From positions 169,270 to 233,269 of the forward strand of contig WOGZ01000022.1 of NCBI GenBank assembly GCA_009733775.1: 64,000 nucleotides of DNA, in the 5' to 3' direction. The notes beneath the pieces are model-generated. The model saw nothing but the letters and a program-made list of their open reading frames with translations. It had not been told where the DNA came from and did not search any database. This stretch comes from Alectoria sarmentosa. Lineage: Eukaryota; Ascomycota; Lecanoromycetes; Lecanorales; Parmeliaceae. This document shows, one piece after another, positions 1-11,646 of the stretch; position 1 is the stretch's first letter, and every line of letters starts with the position of its first letter. The translations under genes were made by a program, and so were the position numbers.

Positions 1-124
1 ATCAGCCATGATGTCGTCAAGTTGGAGGAGTCTGAACTGTGGAAATATTTCATTCTACGAAGTTCCGGCTCAAACGCAAGAGGAAAGTGCCGAAAGTATG
101 CCACTTGGACGCCCAATTCTCTAC

Positions 125-1560
125 TCAATACGTAGTATTGAATGGATGAGTCTGAGTAATATCCTGTACCCACTCCCTGATAGAGCCTCTCATCTGGGTC
201 TCTACCCCTTCTTCGCGCCAGAAATGACCGGCACCAGTAACCTCATGGAACTGCAACAGCGATTTTGGTTTGCACTTCAGACCCTCGGCCCATCTTCGTA
301 GCCTCCTCTGCGACGCGAAGAAATCCTTGTCGCCGTAGATGACCAGCGTCGGATGATCCAGGAATTTTGCTTCACTCTGAGCCATATCACCTGAGCGCAG
401 ATGTGAAAACATCGTTGCAAACGTCGAGATTGGTGGCTGCAGAAAGGATATTAGGAGATAATGTATCTGCGGTGGAGGTACTTCCACGGCTACGAGGCTC
501 TCAACGACGAGTGTATGCTCAGACACTTCACTACTGTGCTGTCGTAGCAGCTTCTTTCTCGATCTTTCTATACTCCTTCGTACAGTGTCCAAACTCCTCC
601 TGCCTTCATGGCTTGCACGCCGACTGCCCGGCTCAGATTCCTCTCCTCCAAAAGTCACTGCCATTGCACGCGCTGATACCCCGAGCTTCTCATGAGATCT
701 CGTCTTTCGAGCTTGTTGTGCTTCGCGGTATAATAGGGTGTCCTTGTTCCATTGTGCTGCTAAACTGACAGCCCGAAGCCTTATTCTACATCAAGTTTTC
801 AGAGTCAGTATTGCCCTTGCAAGAATGGGTTTCGACTGTCAGAACATGTCTAAAGGGTCAACACGTCTGAGACAAGACCGAAGTCTCAAAACCTGGTTTT
901 AAAGAGGATGGGCTTCGAAATGACGCACTCTGCCTCTGCGGTACCTTTGTGGACCTTTGCAAAGCGTTGTAGTATATACTCTATCGGAGGTAGAAGGCTT
1001 GTTATAAGTGAGCCGTACGAGTAGCCGCTGATTATCAATTTCATGCCGCCAGAAGTCGTCGATTGAGGCAGCGAGGACAGGTCATACGCTGATGGTATCG
1101 AAGACAGCACTGTGTCGGGTGTCTTAGAGAAGCGTGTGTGAGATCCACAACCCCTAAGGCTTTCGATGTAGTGTACAAAGAATCCAATGAAGGAGAAGTA
1201 GTCCTCGGTCTCGGGCTTGCCTTGCCAGCTGGTCTTACCTTTTGAGGATCCTGCACCTCTGTAAAGACGTTAGACAATGATACAAGTCCAGGCAATCTTA
1301 ACATCCTACCTAAAGTTGAATGTCCCAACCACATATCCTTGCTTCAATATCTCGGCGGCAGCTGATAAGACAACCCAGTCATCGTAGCATCCACCGAAGG
1401 GTGCATATGGATGTGCAATAATTGCTCCTCGTGGGCTCCATACATGTTTGCCATCTATAGTGTTCATTACTGAATGTGATGGACTATAGATACGACAATC
1501 AAGCGTTGTATCATCGTATATCGAAGGAATGGTGAATGTGAATGTGGGCTCGGAGAGCAT
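125..1560 (-). CDS. alpha/beta-hydrolase fold protein
   Basis: Predicted 425-residue protein from three exons, complement(join(125..785, 893..1258, 1310..1560)); the frame closes across both introns. The serine-hydrolase nucleophile elbow GYSYGS lies near residue 163, a GDKDFF segment near 356 supplies the likely acid, and GAGHFW near 390 the likely catalytic histidine, so the order Ser-Asp-His fits an alpha/beta hydrolase. The N-terminal part has an HPYAPFGG segment after a beta strand, as expected before the oxyanion hole. The substrate is unknown; ascomycete relatives are usually annotated only as alpha/beta hydrolases or S33-like peptidases. The 5'-most intron (donor GTAGGA) is good. The second donor (GTTTTG at 892) is weak, so that junction may be wrong by some codons. 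No signal peptide is visible, so a cytosolic location is likely. Confidence 0.8.
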
Positions 1561-1881
1561 GGTTGTGGCTCGTCACAAATAGTAGCTTGACGGCGATCGG
1601 TGGTGTTTGAGCAAGGCCACCGTATGTTGGAGTCATCGTGAGTAGTTTTGCTGTTGTAGGAATAATGTAGAACCTGCAGATAATACACGTTTTTCTCGAC
1701 AACCTTCGACATTCACCATTACTTTTTTTTGATACTAACCCAAAGCAGTCAAATCTAGGGTAATTGCTAGTGTAGGGTTCGAGGGTTCGAGGACATGAGG
1801 ACACGAAAGTTAGAGATTTTCTACGATACAAAGAGTGCAATATTCGTTTGCTTGAAAACCCTGATACGTTCCGATGGTCTT
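1561..1881. other. intergenic, no gene seen
   Basis: Upstream region of the hydrolase and 3' flank of the next gene, both on the minus strand. Only short spurious open frames are present and no recognised element. Confidence 0.5.
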
Positions 1882-3511
1882 CTATACGTCGTCATTCGAA
1901 ATAAGCAAATCTGGCCCAGGACCGTCGTCCTCATCCTCGTCCTCGTACTCGGACCTGTCCAAGATACCACGAAGTCCCGCTGGGCGGTCTTGCTTTCCTA
2001 ATGCTTCCAGACGCTCTGAGAGGTCAACTGGGAAGACCGACTTGGTGCTAGGAACCGGAGCGTTCCCGTCTTCACTCATATACTCTTCACCTTTTGATCG
2101 TTGAGCAGCCTCCAGTGCACCCTGCAGTACAGTCTGCCCTTCAATCATAGCTTCCAGCTCGGCCCCAATACAGCAAACTAGGAGCTTCCAATTCCGTGCT
2201 GCTGAGACTTCCAATTTACTCTCAATCCGCAATCTTGCTTTTGACATGTGCTCCAAAATCTTCCTCATTACCCCTATAGCATTGCCATTTTCGTTCTCTT
2301 GGACCAGAGACACTTGCATTTCATGCATCTCTTCACGTAGCAGCTTTTCGACAACAGTCACATCCTCAGAGACTTCATTCCAAATCCCAGAGCCTTCCTC
2401 CAGCGCGCCCCTTTCCGTGTTCACATCGTCAAACCGCTTTCTTAATACATCTCGCTCTTCAGCGTACTGTTCCCTCGCCATTTGCAGCGTCCGTCGCTCG
2501 GCGGGTAAAGCCCATAGCCCTGTAGCCGTAGCAGCCCTACTATCACGCATTGGTGGCCTCTCAAGGAGTGACGTCGCCTCCTTCTCCGCCAACGTCAGCG
2601 CGGACTTGTACGAGCTGAGCTTGCTCTGCACACTATTATCTAAACCTTCAATCTCTCGTAGCAGCTGGCGGTGCTTAGCCTTCATCTCCCACAGCCTAGT
2701 CTCCACCTCCCGGATCTCGTGATCTAAAGCTTTCTCCTTCGCACATTTTGGAGTCAGCGTTGCTTGCTCAAGGCGAGAGATCTGGATCAATGAAACAGGT
2801 TTGAGAGTAGGAGCGGGGTTCTGCTCCCGGACTATGTCTTGCGGCTCAAGAATTGATACAAAATAGGGATGGATGATTCCGAAATGTGCGTACCTCGTCC
2901 TTGAGATCCTCCGCTTGGCGGGTCGTGTCTTCTGATTCAATGTTCTCAATACGTCCCTGCAATCCGACCGTCTTTTTCTCAATCCGCTGTACGGTACCAA
3001 TTGCTTCTGCTCGTTGCAAGAGTTCTCCCTCTAGTATCCTGCCCTCCTCGACCTTCAGGCTTGCCAGATCCGATATAGCGCGCGCAATTCCTCTGCGCAC
3101 GCCTCTCAGACCTAGTTTCCGTTTCGTGGGCTGACGCACAGGAATTACACTCCTTGGCTTCCTGGGGCTGCCTGGGCCGGAGTATGCCGTTGTCGGTGTT
3201 CTGCTACCTGTAGATGAAGTTTCATCTTGAAGTGAGCTGCCCGTGAGACCAAGAAGAAGACCTTCGCTTTGGGCATCGAGAAGATGCTGAAGGGTACTTT
3301 GCAGGTAGGCTTCCTGGCGAGAGATGGTGACGAGGGCATCGGAGTGCGGAATCTGAACAGATGTCATTTTGTGTTGAGGTTGTGGGTTAGGGCTTGCTGG
3401 CGCAGTTTGGTAGGGCGTTTGAGAGAGCATTGGGTTTCGGGATGCATGCATTGGAAGGAGGGGGATGTCTTTGTTAGAGGAAGGGAAATTAAAGAGGGAT
3501 CTAAGTGACAT
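1882..3511 (-). CDS. ATG28: autophagy-related protein 28-like coiled-coil protein
   Basis: 526 residues from complement(join(1882..2844, 2894..3511)), with one 49-nt phase-0 intron. The N-terminus has the features I associate with filamentous-fungal Atg28 annotations: a basic/hydrophobic start (MSLRSLFNF), a segment ending LLDAQSEGLLLGL, a low-complexity SSTGSRTPTT stretch, then PVRQPTKRKLGLRGVRRGI followed by long charged helices. The middle (about residues 150-420) is almost wholly coiled coil, including an HRQLLREIEGLDNSV-type segment. The C-terminus is acidic (EYEDEDEDDGPGPD). In Pichia, Atg28 acts in pexophagy and binds Atg17 and Atg35; a scaffold role here is inference. A generic coiled-coil protein is the alternative. 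Confidence 0.65.
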
Positions 3512-3978
3512 CTTTAGATCAGCAGGTGGGAATGGCAGAACGAACAGAATGGTTGGTGCTGAGACCTGGGGAATGTAGAGACCTACAACAAGTCATCGTG
3601 TAGACAGTCTATCAGGCAGCACACCAAGGTTTCTTAAGATCAGTTTGTCATACGGCAGTGTTAGCGAAATGTGACACTATCAAGAGGGTCGTGTGACCTA
3701 TTCTACTCTTGGCTGACCGACCTTTGACGGATTTCATGACTACGACAGATGGCTCGATCACTGGAAGCCAAAAGGTCCTTACAATTTTGTAATGCCGTAA
3801 TTTTCTTGCTTTCGAGACTATGGAATCATTAAATCATCCAGAGTTCATTCCCAACATCAGTCATCCATGCCCCTGGCTCTATCTAGATCATGGCTTTTGG
3901 CGACTCCAGACTCCTCGCTCGTAATGCGTTGCTAAAGTAAATGCCAAAAGTACTAACAGATCCTCTAATGGCGTTCTA
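3512..3978. other. intergenic, no gene seen
   Basis: 467 bp between two minus-strand genes: promoter of the Atg28-like gene and 3' end of the WD40 gene. No conserved frame, repeat or RNA gene recognised. Confidence 0.5.
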
Positions 3979-6142
3979 TCATAAGGAAACACCCCAAACG
4001 CCTCTACCACCGCTGACGCCCAACCAGTCACTCCCTTGACTAGTCAAGCCGCTCTGTGGTGCCCAGCTAATGTTTCCAACTTCATAATCGCATTGCCAGC
4101 TTGCGGTCGGTCCTTGTGTGTTGGCTGGGGTTGAGTTTCCTGATGCCTGCGGATTACCGTTCGAGCCTGGGGCCAGCGTAGCATTACCTTGGTTTAGAAG
4201 ATCCCATATTAGTACTAGCGAATCGTCTCCACCAGATGCTAGCGTGCCTCTTCGAGAAGGCGACCATTCTATGCAATTGATTGCAGCTGCGTGTCCCCGT
4301 AGTTCGAGCAATGCCTGGCCTGGTTGCCGAACATCTAGAATTCGTATGCTGTTCGAGTCTTGTGAAAATGTGGCCAGAAGATGCGCATCATGGGGAGAAG
4401 CTACGGGGACGACACTTAGTCAGAAGAGAGGTTGGGTACACGGCAGGACTGGGTTGATTCACCTGCTAATCTAAGTAGTGGTGGTGCGTATGACATCGTT
4501 TGCTGTGCAGTAGTTGGGCTCATATTCCCAGGACTTGATGCTAGACCCCATGTTTATCAGCCACGAGGTGATGTACCGAATCAATAGAGACAAACATTTC
4601 TCGTTGTTCTTCTCCGAAGGCTCGTATATGATCGTACTATGTTCTAGACTTCTGAGGTCGAACATTCGTACACTACCATCGGCGCCACAGCTCACGAACA
4701 CGTCGACGCTGTTAGCGCAGAAACGGACATCAAAGACTTCTTTGTCGTGCGCTATCAGTTGCGTCTTGGCCGTAAGCGTGGGTATATCCCAGATTGTACA
4801 AGTGGTGTCGATGCTGGAAGTAATAATGAGACTTGGAGAAAGTGTATTCCAATCCAAAGAAGTGAGAGGTGCAGTGTGTTCGGGCGATTTGGAGTTCGAG
4901 AGAAGGGCAAGAGGTGTCAGCTTTTGAGGTGGCAGTTGTGAATTATTAGACGAGCGGGATATTGAATTACTTGGATTATAGGATGACTGCGATGGCAGAG
5001 ACCACAGGCGTAAATGGTCCCCAGATGTGGCCAGAAGGTCAGTAGATTGCTTTTGGGAGGACGCCGGTTCCCACAGTATCCTTGTGACAGGATAGGAATG
5101 TGTTGCTTCGGCGGTCTTAACGAATTCAAGACCGAACTGAGGCGCGTCTGTTGAATGGTCAACTTCTGGCTCCGGGACAACCTGGGTTTCGAGAATTTGA
5201 ATCTAGGTTCCCAGTCAGAAAGAGAAAATAAATCTTCCAAGTATATGACGGCAACAGAATCGGTCACTTACAAAGTTATGCCCATCCTCGACGTAGCTTC
5301 CAATCGCCATCTTGCCTGCGGAATCACGGGAATTTTGCTGCTGGACTGGCCATTTGCACCAATCAAAGGCATAGACTGCCCATGGAGCCAAATAATTGCT
5401 GTTCGTAGGAAACGCAGGGTAGCCGTCGTTTGAGTATGGGTTTCCGCTTTGAGGCCCATCGTTTGCTGCTGAGTCATCTAAAGGTCGTATATCTGCCAAG
5501 CCGAGCGGTGAGTATCCAGAGTCGCCTTGGGTTGCCTGAGACGACGTGTATCTGTGGCTGGCTGGTGACGCGTATTTGGAACTCTCAGGAGTATTGACAA
5601 AAGGGGTGTATTTTGTCTGATCCATTCCAGCAGGACTAGACCGAGAGTAGCTGTGTGCTTGGCTGGTCGTCGAAGGTCTTGAGGAGTGGGGTTGTTTTTG
5701 AGCGGGAGTCTGGACTTGAGGTAAAGTTGGTACAGTAGAAGGCGCAGTAATAGACGCGGAGGCACCTGGACGGCCTGGTTGTAGAGAACCTGGGAGCGAG
5801 GCTCCCCCTGGAGCGTTTGCGTAATGAGAGCTTTGAGGCGTGGCTTGTTGAACATTGATCCCAGGAGCTGGGACCCCTGCGAATTCATGTGACGAGTGAT
5901 ATGAATGATGCCGCGGTAGATCTTTCGATGTTGATGGGGCTGGGGCTGTGTTTGGTGGAATATGAAGCTCTTCTTGCCGTCGGCTATATGTTTGCGCTCG
6001 ACGAGGAGTCTCAAAGCCTAGGACATGGTCAATGCTGCTGGTTTCTTACCGCAAAAGCAATCCTCGACTGACCTGATGAGCCTGCACTCTGCGAGATCAG
6101 TGAGCTAGGCGACGAAGCATACGCACTGTCGTTAGCTGCCAT
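3979..6142 (-). CDS. WD40 adaptor of the DCAF7/WDR68 (AN11) family
   Basis: 640 residues in five exons: complement(join(3979..4400, 4463..4540, 4596..5202, 5272..6017, 6073..6142)); all phases agree. The last 370 residues are a beta propeller with hallmark DCAF7 strings: LAPWAVYAFDW, LITSSIDTTCTIWD-type blades, TQLIAHDKEVFDV, GADGSVRMFDLRSLEHST and INCIEWSP, ending in DWLGVSGGRGVWGVSL. DCAF7/WDR68 proteins scaffold DYRK-type kinases and CUL4-DDB1 ligases. About 250 residues of Ser/Pro/Gln-rich, probably disordered sequence precede the propeller (starting FETPRRAQTYSRRQEE after the first intron), whereas animal members begin almost at the propeller. The start is taken at MAANDSAYASS (6142); an in-frame ATG at 6223 would add 27 residues but reads like leader. 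Confidence 0.93.
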
Positions 6143-6578
6143 ACTGGAGCCTTGGTTTGCTGTCACCTTGTAAGTATCTGTCGTATCTTTGGGGACGAAA
6201 AGTCCTACTTTGATACGATCCACCGGCCAGACCTGTCATGTTCTCAGGTTGCGTAGAGGTGGAGTGTTCGTGGCCGGGGAATGACATTGTGCTGCTACAG
6301 CAGGAGCCGTTGTATTTGACCCTCCATTTAACGGGTATACGATTGTTTTACTTATGAACGATCAGGGAATTGCTTTGCTTCGCTCCTCATTCTCACTTCA
6401 CACTGTTGAAGATCTAGGGAATTGCAAGCGCGCTTAGCGCGAAGGACGAGATCTTCTCATTTTGCAGCCTTGGCTTGCGTGTTTTCCATGTGAACCAGTT
6501 CCAAGAGAAGCAGCTTTGTCAGATTACTACTTCAAGTCGTGATTCTTTGACCTGTCTTGTCTACTGCTCTTTCTCAAT
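6143..6578. promoter_or_regulatory. bidirectional promoter region (WD40 gene / CAB4)
   Basis: About 436 bp between divergently oriented start codons. It must hold both promoters and 5' leaders. No TATA box or named factor site stands out. Confidence 0.5.
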
Positions 6579-7805
6579 ATGGCTGACGGTCATAAGTCCA
6601 GCCCAGTGTGGCTGCTGTTACTTCCCCGTCCACCCTCCGAAATATCGCTTAATGCATTAAGGGTTGCATATGGACCAGGTCTTAACCAAGTTCTACGAAT
6701 AGCATCAAATGCCTCAGCCGGATCATCCAATGTGGTTTTGGATGTTGCCATTGCTTACGACGATGAGCTGATCTTTCGATACTCAAAAGTACAGAGGCTT
6801 TTGGGACTAATGTATAGACTGATCTGCGTTATCTGCATGGAGAATGCCATTGATCTACAGTACGACAATGATGTTGACGCCCGACTGATCATCTTCCATA
6901 GAGGCGTAACCGACCAGCATCAAACATTCGGTGATTTGCAAACTTTGGCACGAAGTGATCGGGCATGGCAGCGCTTATGCTCCCTGGAGAGCGAGTCCGC
7001 GGAAAACTTGCTTCAGGACTTCCTTCATATAAGGATAGGGTTCTCAGACGAGACTATGCGCAGTAACCATCAGATTGAAATTGAGAGGTTCCCAGGAGGC
7101 CTCACCATTCGCCAAAAGTATTCGCAAAACGCTTTCCAGGAGAGTCCGTCCAATCGTCATCGTTCCGTTGCGGTGGGAGGTACTTTTGATCATCTTCATG
7201 CTGGTCATAAGCTGCTCCTTACAATGACAGCCCTTGTCCTCGATCTGAGATCCATCCAGGGAGCGTGCTTGACAATTGGGATCACTGGCGATGAACTTCT
7301 TAAAAACAAGAAGTTTAGAGAGGAACTAGAAGACTTCCCAGAGCGCCAGCTCGCCGTCCAGGAGTTCTTGCTTGGAGTCTTGGGATTGGCCTCACCGAGC
7401 CATGTGTTGGATAATACACGGCATGTTGAGAGCACCTCGAACCACGGCAGAGAAGTCCACAACATGCTCAAGTCTGGATTGACCATCAAATACGTGGAGC
7501 TTTTTGATCCGTGTGGACCCACAATTACGGACGAAACGATCACGGCGCTTGTGCTATCCGCAGAAACTAAGGACGGAGGACTGGTGGTAAACGACAAGAG
7601 GGGAGAAAAGGGGTGGTTTGCTTTGGAAGTCTTCGAAGTTGATGTGCTCGATGTCAGGGATGGCGAGGGTGATGACCGGGATCGGGCACGAGACAAATTT
7701 CAGGGCAAGATCAGCAGTACAGATATTCGACGCAGGATACACGAGAAATCTGCCACAACATTTGACAATCCTGGTGGGAACAGCAAGCAACTCCATTCAG
7801 GTTGA
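6579..7805 (+). CDS. CAB4: pantetheine-phosphate adenylyltransferase (CoA synthesis)
   Basis: Single-exon gene for 408 residues. The C-terminal half carries the nucleotidyltransferase core VAVGGTFDHLHAGHKLLL (near residue 197), with the HxGH nucleotide-binding motif of class-I cytidylyl/adenylyltransferases. ITGDELLKNKKF and ERQLAVQEFL segments follow, typical of eukaryotic PPAT (yeast Cab4, the PPAT half of animal CoA synthase). The enzyme joins 4'-phosphopantetheine with ATP to give dephospho-CoA. The N-terminal 190 residues match the poorly conserved extension of fungal Cab4. No dephospho-CoA kinase domain follows, so the protein is monofunctional as in yeast. Start chosen at MADGHKSSP, the first ATG in frame. 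Confidence 0.93.
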   Translation: MADGHKSSPVWLLLLPRPPSEISLNALRVAYGPGLNQVLRIASNASAGSSNVVLDVAIAYDDELIFRYSKVQRLLGLMYRLICVICMENAIDLQYDNDVDARLIIFHRGVTDQHQTFGDLQTLARSDRAWQRLCSLESESAENLLQDFLHIRIGFSDETMRSNHQIEIERFPGGLTIRQKYSQNAFQESPSNRHRSVAVGGTFDHLHAGHKLLLTMTALVLDLRSIQGACLTIGITGDELLKNKKFREELEDFPERQLAVQEFLLGVLGLASPSHVLDNTRHVESTSNHGREVHNMLKSGLTIKYVELFDPCGPTITDETITALVLSAETKDGGLVVNDKRGEKGWFALEVFEVDVLDVRDGEGDDRDRARDKFQGKISSTDIRRRIHEKSATTFDNPGGNSKQLHSG

Positions 7806-8666
7806 AGGCCCTTGGAGTTGGAAGCAGTAACAGCCTAAAGCCGCAACCAAGGCTAGCAGCAGCCCCTCCCTGCATTCTGCAGCAATGTGGGGATGCTGCA
7901 GTGAGACCGCAGCTTGTCCAATCAACGATCACCTGCAGCAAGCTATCCAAGTCCAACACTTCGGACTTGTCAAGAATTCGCAAGCTTGTCTAATTTTGAT
8001 GTTCTGGGAAATGCTACGAGTCTCTTTGCTCGTAGGCCGAAGCGCCAGATGTGTCGGCTAGATCAATTACGGCTAGACGCATCGATCACAATTGCCAATG
8101 ATCTTTCTTCGACAGCACATCTCAACCTGTTTAATCCTCTCTTCGTGTTCAGCTATATATAGCTTCCAATTGTGCTCGGACGCGGATGGCGAAATCGAAA
8201 TCGACCCGTTGCATCAAAAATAATAATGTCGTGGGAACGCTCTTCATTTGTACTTGCGTACATGCGGAAGCGCCATCCAACTTCTGGGCTTAATCTACAC
8301 GACCTGCACGGCTGACAAGCTGTCCGATCCAGACCGTCTCCCGTACGAGCAGGAGCCTGACAGCCATTCCTTTCAATAGTTGCAGCGGGAAGGGTAGTCC
8401 CGTGGGTGAGATTTTGATCATGTGACTTGCAATGGGGGGGGAAAGAGAAGCCATGATTCGCTTTACGTTTTTGTGTTTCTTCCTTCTGCTCCGTGCGTGT
8501 GTTGGCATAATGTCGTCTGACATCCTATTCCTGTTCCCTTGCTTTGATTTTCCAGGCGCTTTTTCTCGGATTTCGTCCCCGCCTCCATAGTACCATCTGC
8601 ACAATATGATTGACGTCTGCGCTATTTCCATTGTTCTTTTGTAAGCTCGATGTCGTGTGTGTCTCG
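7806..8666. other. intergenic, no gene seen
   Basis: 861 bp between two plus-strand genes. The first 150 bp include a CTGCAG-rich, imperfectly dyad-symmetric stretch (about 7855-7915). A run of eight G lies near 8434. No plausible protein or RNA gene. Confidence 0.5.
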
Positions 8667-10391
8667 ATGGCGAACATTCAGAAGCTCTCAAACGAAATCC
8701 TAAATGCAATCCTCGACAACATCGAGTCAGAGTCTCAAAAATGCGTCAGCGTTGACCGGAGAGAGTACCTCTCCGTCGAAAGCTTCCGGCTACCAAGGCC
8801 ATTACCATCTCAAGCACAAGACATTGCAAACTTCAGACTATCGTGTCAAAGATTTGCAGAATTAGGAATTCCCTATCAGTTCACTAGGGTTACCCTTCGT
8901 TTCTCCTCACGGGGTTTTCGAAGATTGGAGGATATTTGCAGCAACGTTCATCTGATACAGCACACACGGAAATTTAGCTACCTAGTCCCTCTCTTTTATG
9001 GTAACAGTAAGTCACTCGGCCAATCAAATGGTGCGTGAGCTCATGAATACCAAAGGCAGATTGCAGGTTGGTGAATTTATACGTTCGAGGCCCGCAGACT
9101 CCTTCGACCCCTTGCATGCTGCGAGCTTACGAGCGAGGGAGAAAGATCAAACAAAGATACTACGATTCGGTGAAGACATCCGCATCCTGAAGAAGGCAAT
9201 GACAGCATTCACAACACTTCAGCATGTGCAGATCCTTCGTTTGACTGATGAAGCCGATCAACATTTGTTCAAATTGTTGGACCTAGAAGGATCAGCTGCT
9301 GCTCCTTCTGGACTGCCCGTGGTAGACTTGAGATGGTCGCCAGCATGCTATCATGCCATGAGGACTATCGCTGAAGCTTTAACGTCCACACGATCATCCT
9401 TCAATAAATTTTCAGGGCCAATGATGAGCCCTCAGAGCATGCTAGCTATTCAGAGAAACATTCCCCAGACACTTTGTTCACTTGCGTCTGGTCTCACTTG
9501 TCTTGAATTACACTTTGAGGATGGCACAGATCTCAACACCCGGATTCAAGAACTCTCCGGCCTTTTCCGCGCCGTGTTCTCGGCAGCGAAGAACCTACAG
9601 GCTGTGCATGTTGGGTTTCCTTCCCGTACGCCGCTCAATCTGAATCTTGAAGACATCTTCCACGATATCAAATGGGATAAGCTTCGTGCCTTTGGCATCC
9701 AAGCTTGTCGTCTGGAAGCAAGAGAAATCATTTGGCTTGCTAGACGGCACAGCAAAACACTCAAGGGCTTGCGTCTACGCGATGTGCTCCTCAAGGAGGA
9801 CGGCATGTGGAAAGACGTTCTGCAAGTGCTTCGTACAGAGATGGAACAGCTGGACTGGGTTTGTATATTTTCGATAGTCCCTTCCTGTTATGGGTTATTT
9901 GTCGAGCTGGAAGACATGTTTAGGGAGCGGAGGGCTCTTGAGTCCCCTTTGATCAGTCTCATTGCTCGTGACTTTACCTCGAATAAGGAATACTGACCCC
10001 GGAATCTTTGTAGGTCAGTCTCCGTCGAATTGACTACTCAAATCATTTCGATGATTCGTGGGAGGGCAGTATGGAGGTTCCTGATGATATAGCCTTCGGA
10101 TCAAGCGATAGTGACGAGGAAGACGATTTCCCTGCCCATCTGAGCGATGCCGACATTGACGATGATTCAGACGAGAGCAGTGATGCGGACACCGACCACG
10201 GTCCTGACGCGAATGAGCTTGCTTTGTCGCCTGACACACCAGCCTCACTACCTTTCTGCGTTTGTTCGAATGGTTCACCTGCGCTCCACGCGGACGATTT
10301 GGGGGACAACGGCCATTCTGTGACTTATCCCCAGCGGAAGATGTGGGAGAAATGGGTTATCGGTGGTTACTGTTCAGAACATTCAAGCTAG
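8667..10391 (+). CDS. F-box-like protein with acidic tail
   Basis: Best model join(8667..9006, 9098..9858, 10014..10391), 492 residues. It begins MANIQKLSNEILNAILDNI, the LP..IL-type start of a fungal F-box, followed by DIANFRLSCQRFAELG. A leucine-rich alpha/beta middle follows (LQHVQILRL, LTCLELHFEDG) and then a strongly acidic segment (GSSDSDEEDDFPAH...). F-box proteins bring substrates to SCF ubiquitin ligases; the substrate is unknown. The second intron (155 nt, donor GTTTGT, acceptor TTTGTAG) restores EQLDW to VSLRRIDYS. The first intron is doubtful: the only phase-compatible acceptor removes a stretch (9030-9097) that itself looks coding, so a one-base frameshift near 9007 is an alternative. 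Confidence 0.7.
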
Positions 10392-10622
10392 TCCAGTGGA
10401 ATGGGATCTATTCCTCGATTTTCCAGCATACAATAGCACTTTTGTGATTCAGCATCTTCGTCATACTTCATATGGCCAAGACAAACTGCGGCGTCCGGTA
10501 TAGAAACAACAGTGGGCGGAAACTTTCCTCAATCAACGCGAAGGCTTCTGATACACAAAGTTGTCTCCTATAGAAGCAATGGGACACACAATTTTAGGAT
10601 CCATCGCGCCTTGTGGTCACTC

Positions 10623-11059
10623 TTAATTCTTACCCCAACCCTCTAGGTTCTCAACAACAGGAACTCGCCCACTCCTTGTTATGATCCATTCCACTTCTTC
10701 ATCTCCATCATTGACTTCCTGATGCTCGGCATTTGCCGGTATCAATGCGAAGTCTCCCTTTTCCAAGACTTGTTTCTTCTTTCCTCCTTCTGAAACCACT
10801 GCTCCTCGCCCTCTTACGCAGTAAACAATGGTATCTTGGGGCCCGTGATGATGAATGGCCGAGGAGGAGTGGGGTTTGGCGATCATGACTGCAAGTCTGA
10901 GCCTATGTTCTCGCGATGAGGGCTTTGCAGGGGGGATAAACCGGATGCGCTGAGGCTGTCCGACTTGTCGATGATTGCACCTTGCCTGACCATGCCTTCT
11001 GTCTGTCCGGTAGTTGTGTGAAGCTCATACGCTTTGGTGATTTGGACAGGAGCGGCCAT
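10623..11059 (-). CDS. small cupin-domain protein
   Basis: 127 residues from complement(join(10623..10888, 10942..11059)). The 53-nt phase-1 intron joins KSDSLSAS to MIAKPHSSSAIHHHG. The single cupin barrel shows motif 1 (SAIHHHGPQDTIVYCVRG, with metal-binding histidines) and motif 2 (GDFALIPANAEHQEVN), with EWIITRSG after it. Such stand-alone fungal cupins bind a metal and are of unknown reaction; some are dioxygenase- or isomerase-like. No signal peptide. The gene is divergent from the acyl-CoA dehydrogenase gene next door; a shared pathway is possible but unproven. Confidence 0.85.
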
Positions 11060-11646
11060 ACTCGATTGATGTTAAGGCAATTTCCCCTCCGAGCTGGAAA
11101 CGGTATGAGAGAAAGCGAAAATGCTTAGCTATTGTAGTCACGTGCATGCTACTCTTGTACGCGGGTGTAAGGCTTTGGTAAATGACCTGAATGACTGACG
11201 ACATGAAGTCCAACCCACAGAAACCTGAGCCGAGGTTATCAATTCATAGCCAACGGCGGAAGTCACGAGGGGCATTCTGACCAATCAAACATCTTCCACA
11301 AATCTACACTTTCCACTTTCCAGTGCCAAATTGCCAAATTGCCAAAGTGACTTGAAGCAAGTCAACCGAGCCCATATGACCGTTATATTGCCTGTTAGTA
11401 CATACATTTAGTGTAGTAGAAAATTTGGCTTCGGTGAATTGGTCACTTTGTGGGGATTGCAGTCAACTACTTAATTCCGGCCGAGGCATCTCTCAGTGTC
11501 CTCCTCCGCATTCTTGGCGCGTTGTCTTTGTTTCCGCCGTCACCACCATCCGTATCTTCCTTACCCTGCAACATTTCTTCTTTTCCTCCCTCTCCTCCCC
11601 TCAACCGCCTCCATCGACCATAGCCTCCTCTCCTTCGCCTTGCACA
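11060..11646. promoter_or_regulatory. divergent promoter, cupin / acyl-CoA dehydrogenase
   Basis: 587 bp between divergent starts. The last 75 bp before the plus-strand ATG (about 11570-11640) form a long pyrimidine-rich tract (CTTCTTTTCCTCCCTCTCC), a common feature just upstream of transcription starts in filamentous fungi. A direct repeat GCCAAATTGCCAAATTGCCAA lies at about 11325-11346. Confidence 0.55.

Noticed and set aside
9859..9996. Continuation of the F-box-like protein through 9996 to a stop
   Set aside because: An intron with good donor, branch site and acceptor (9859-10013) restores a longer conserved-looking frame, so the open stretch is intron sequence.
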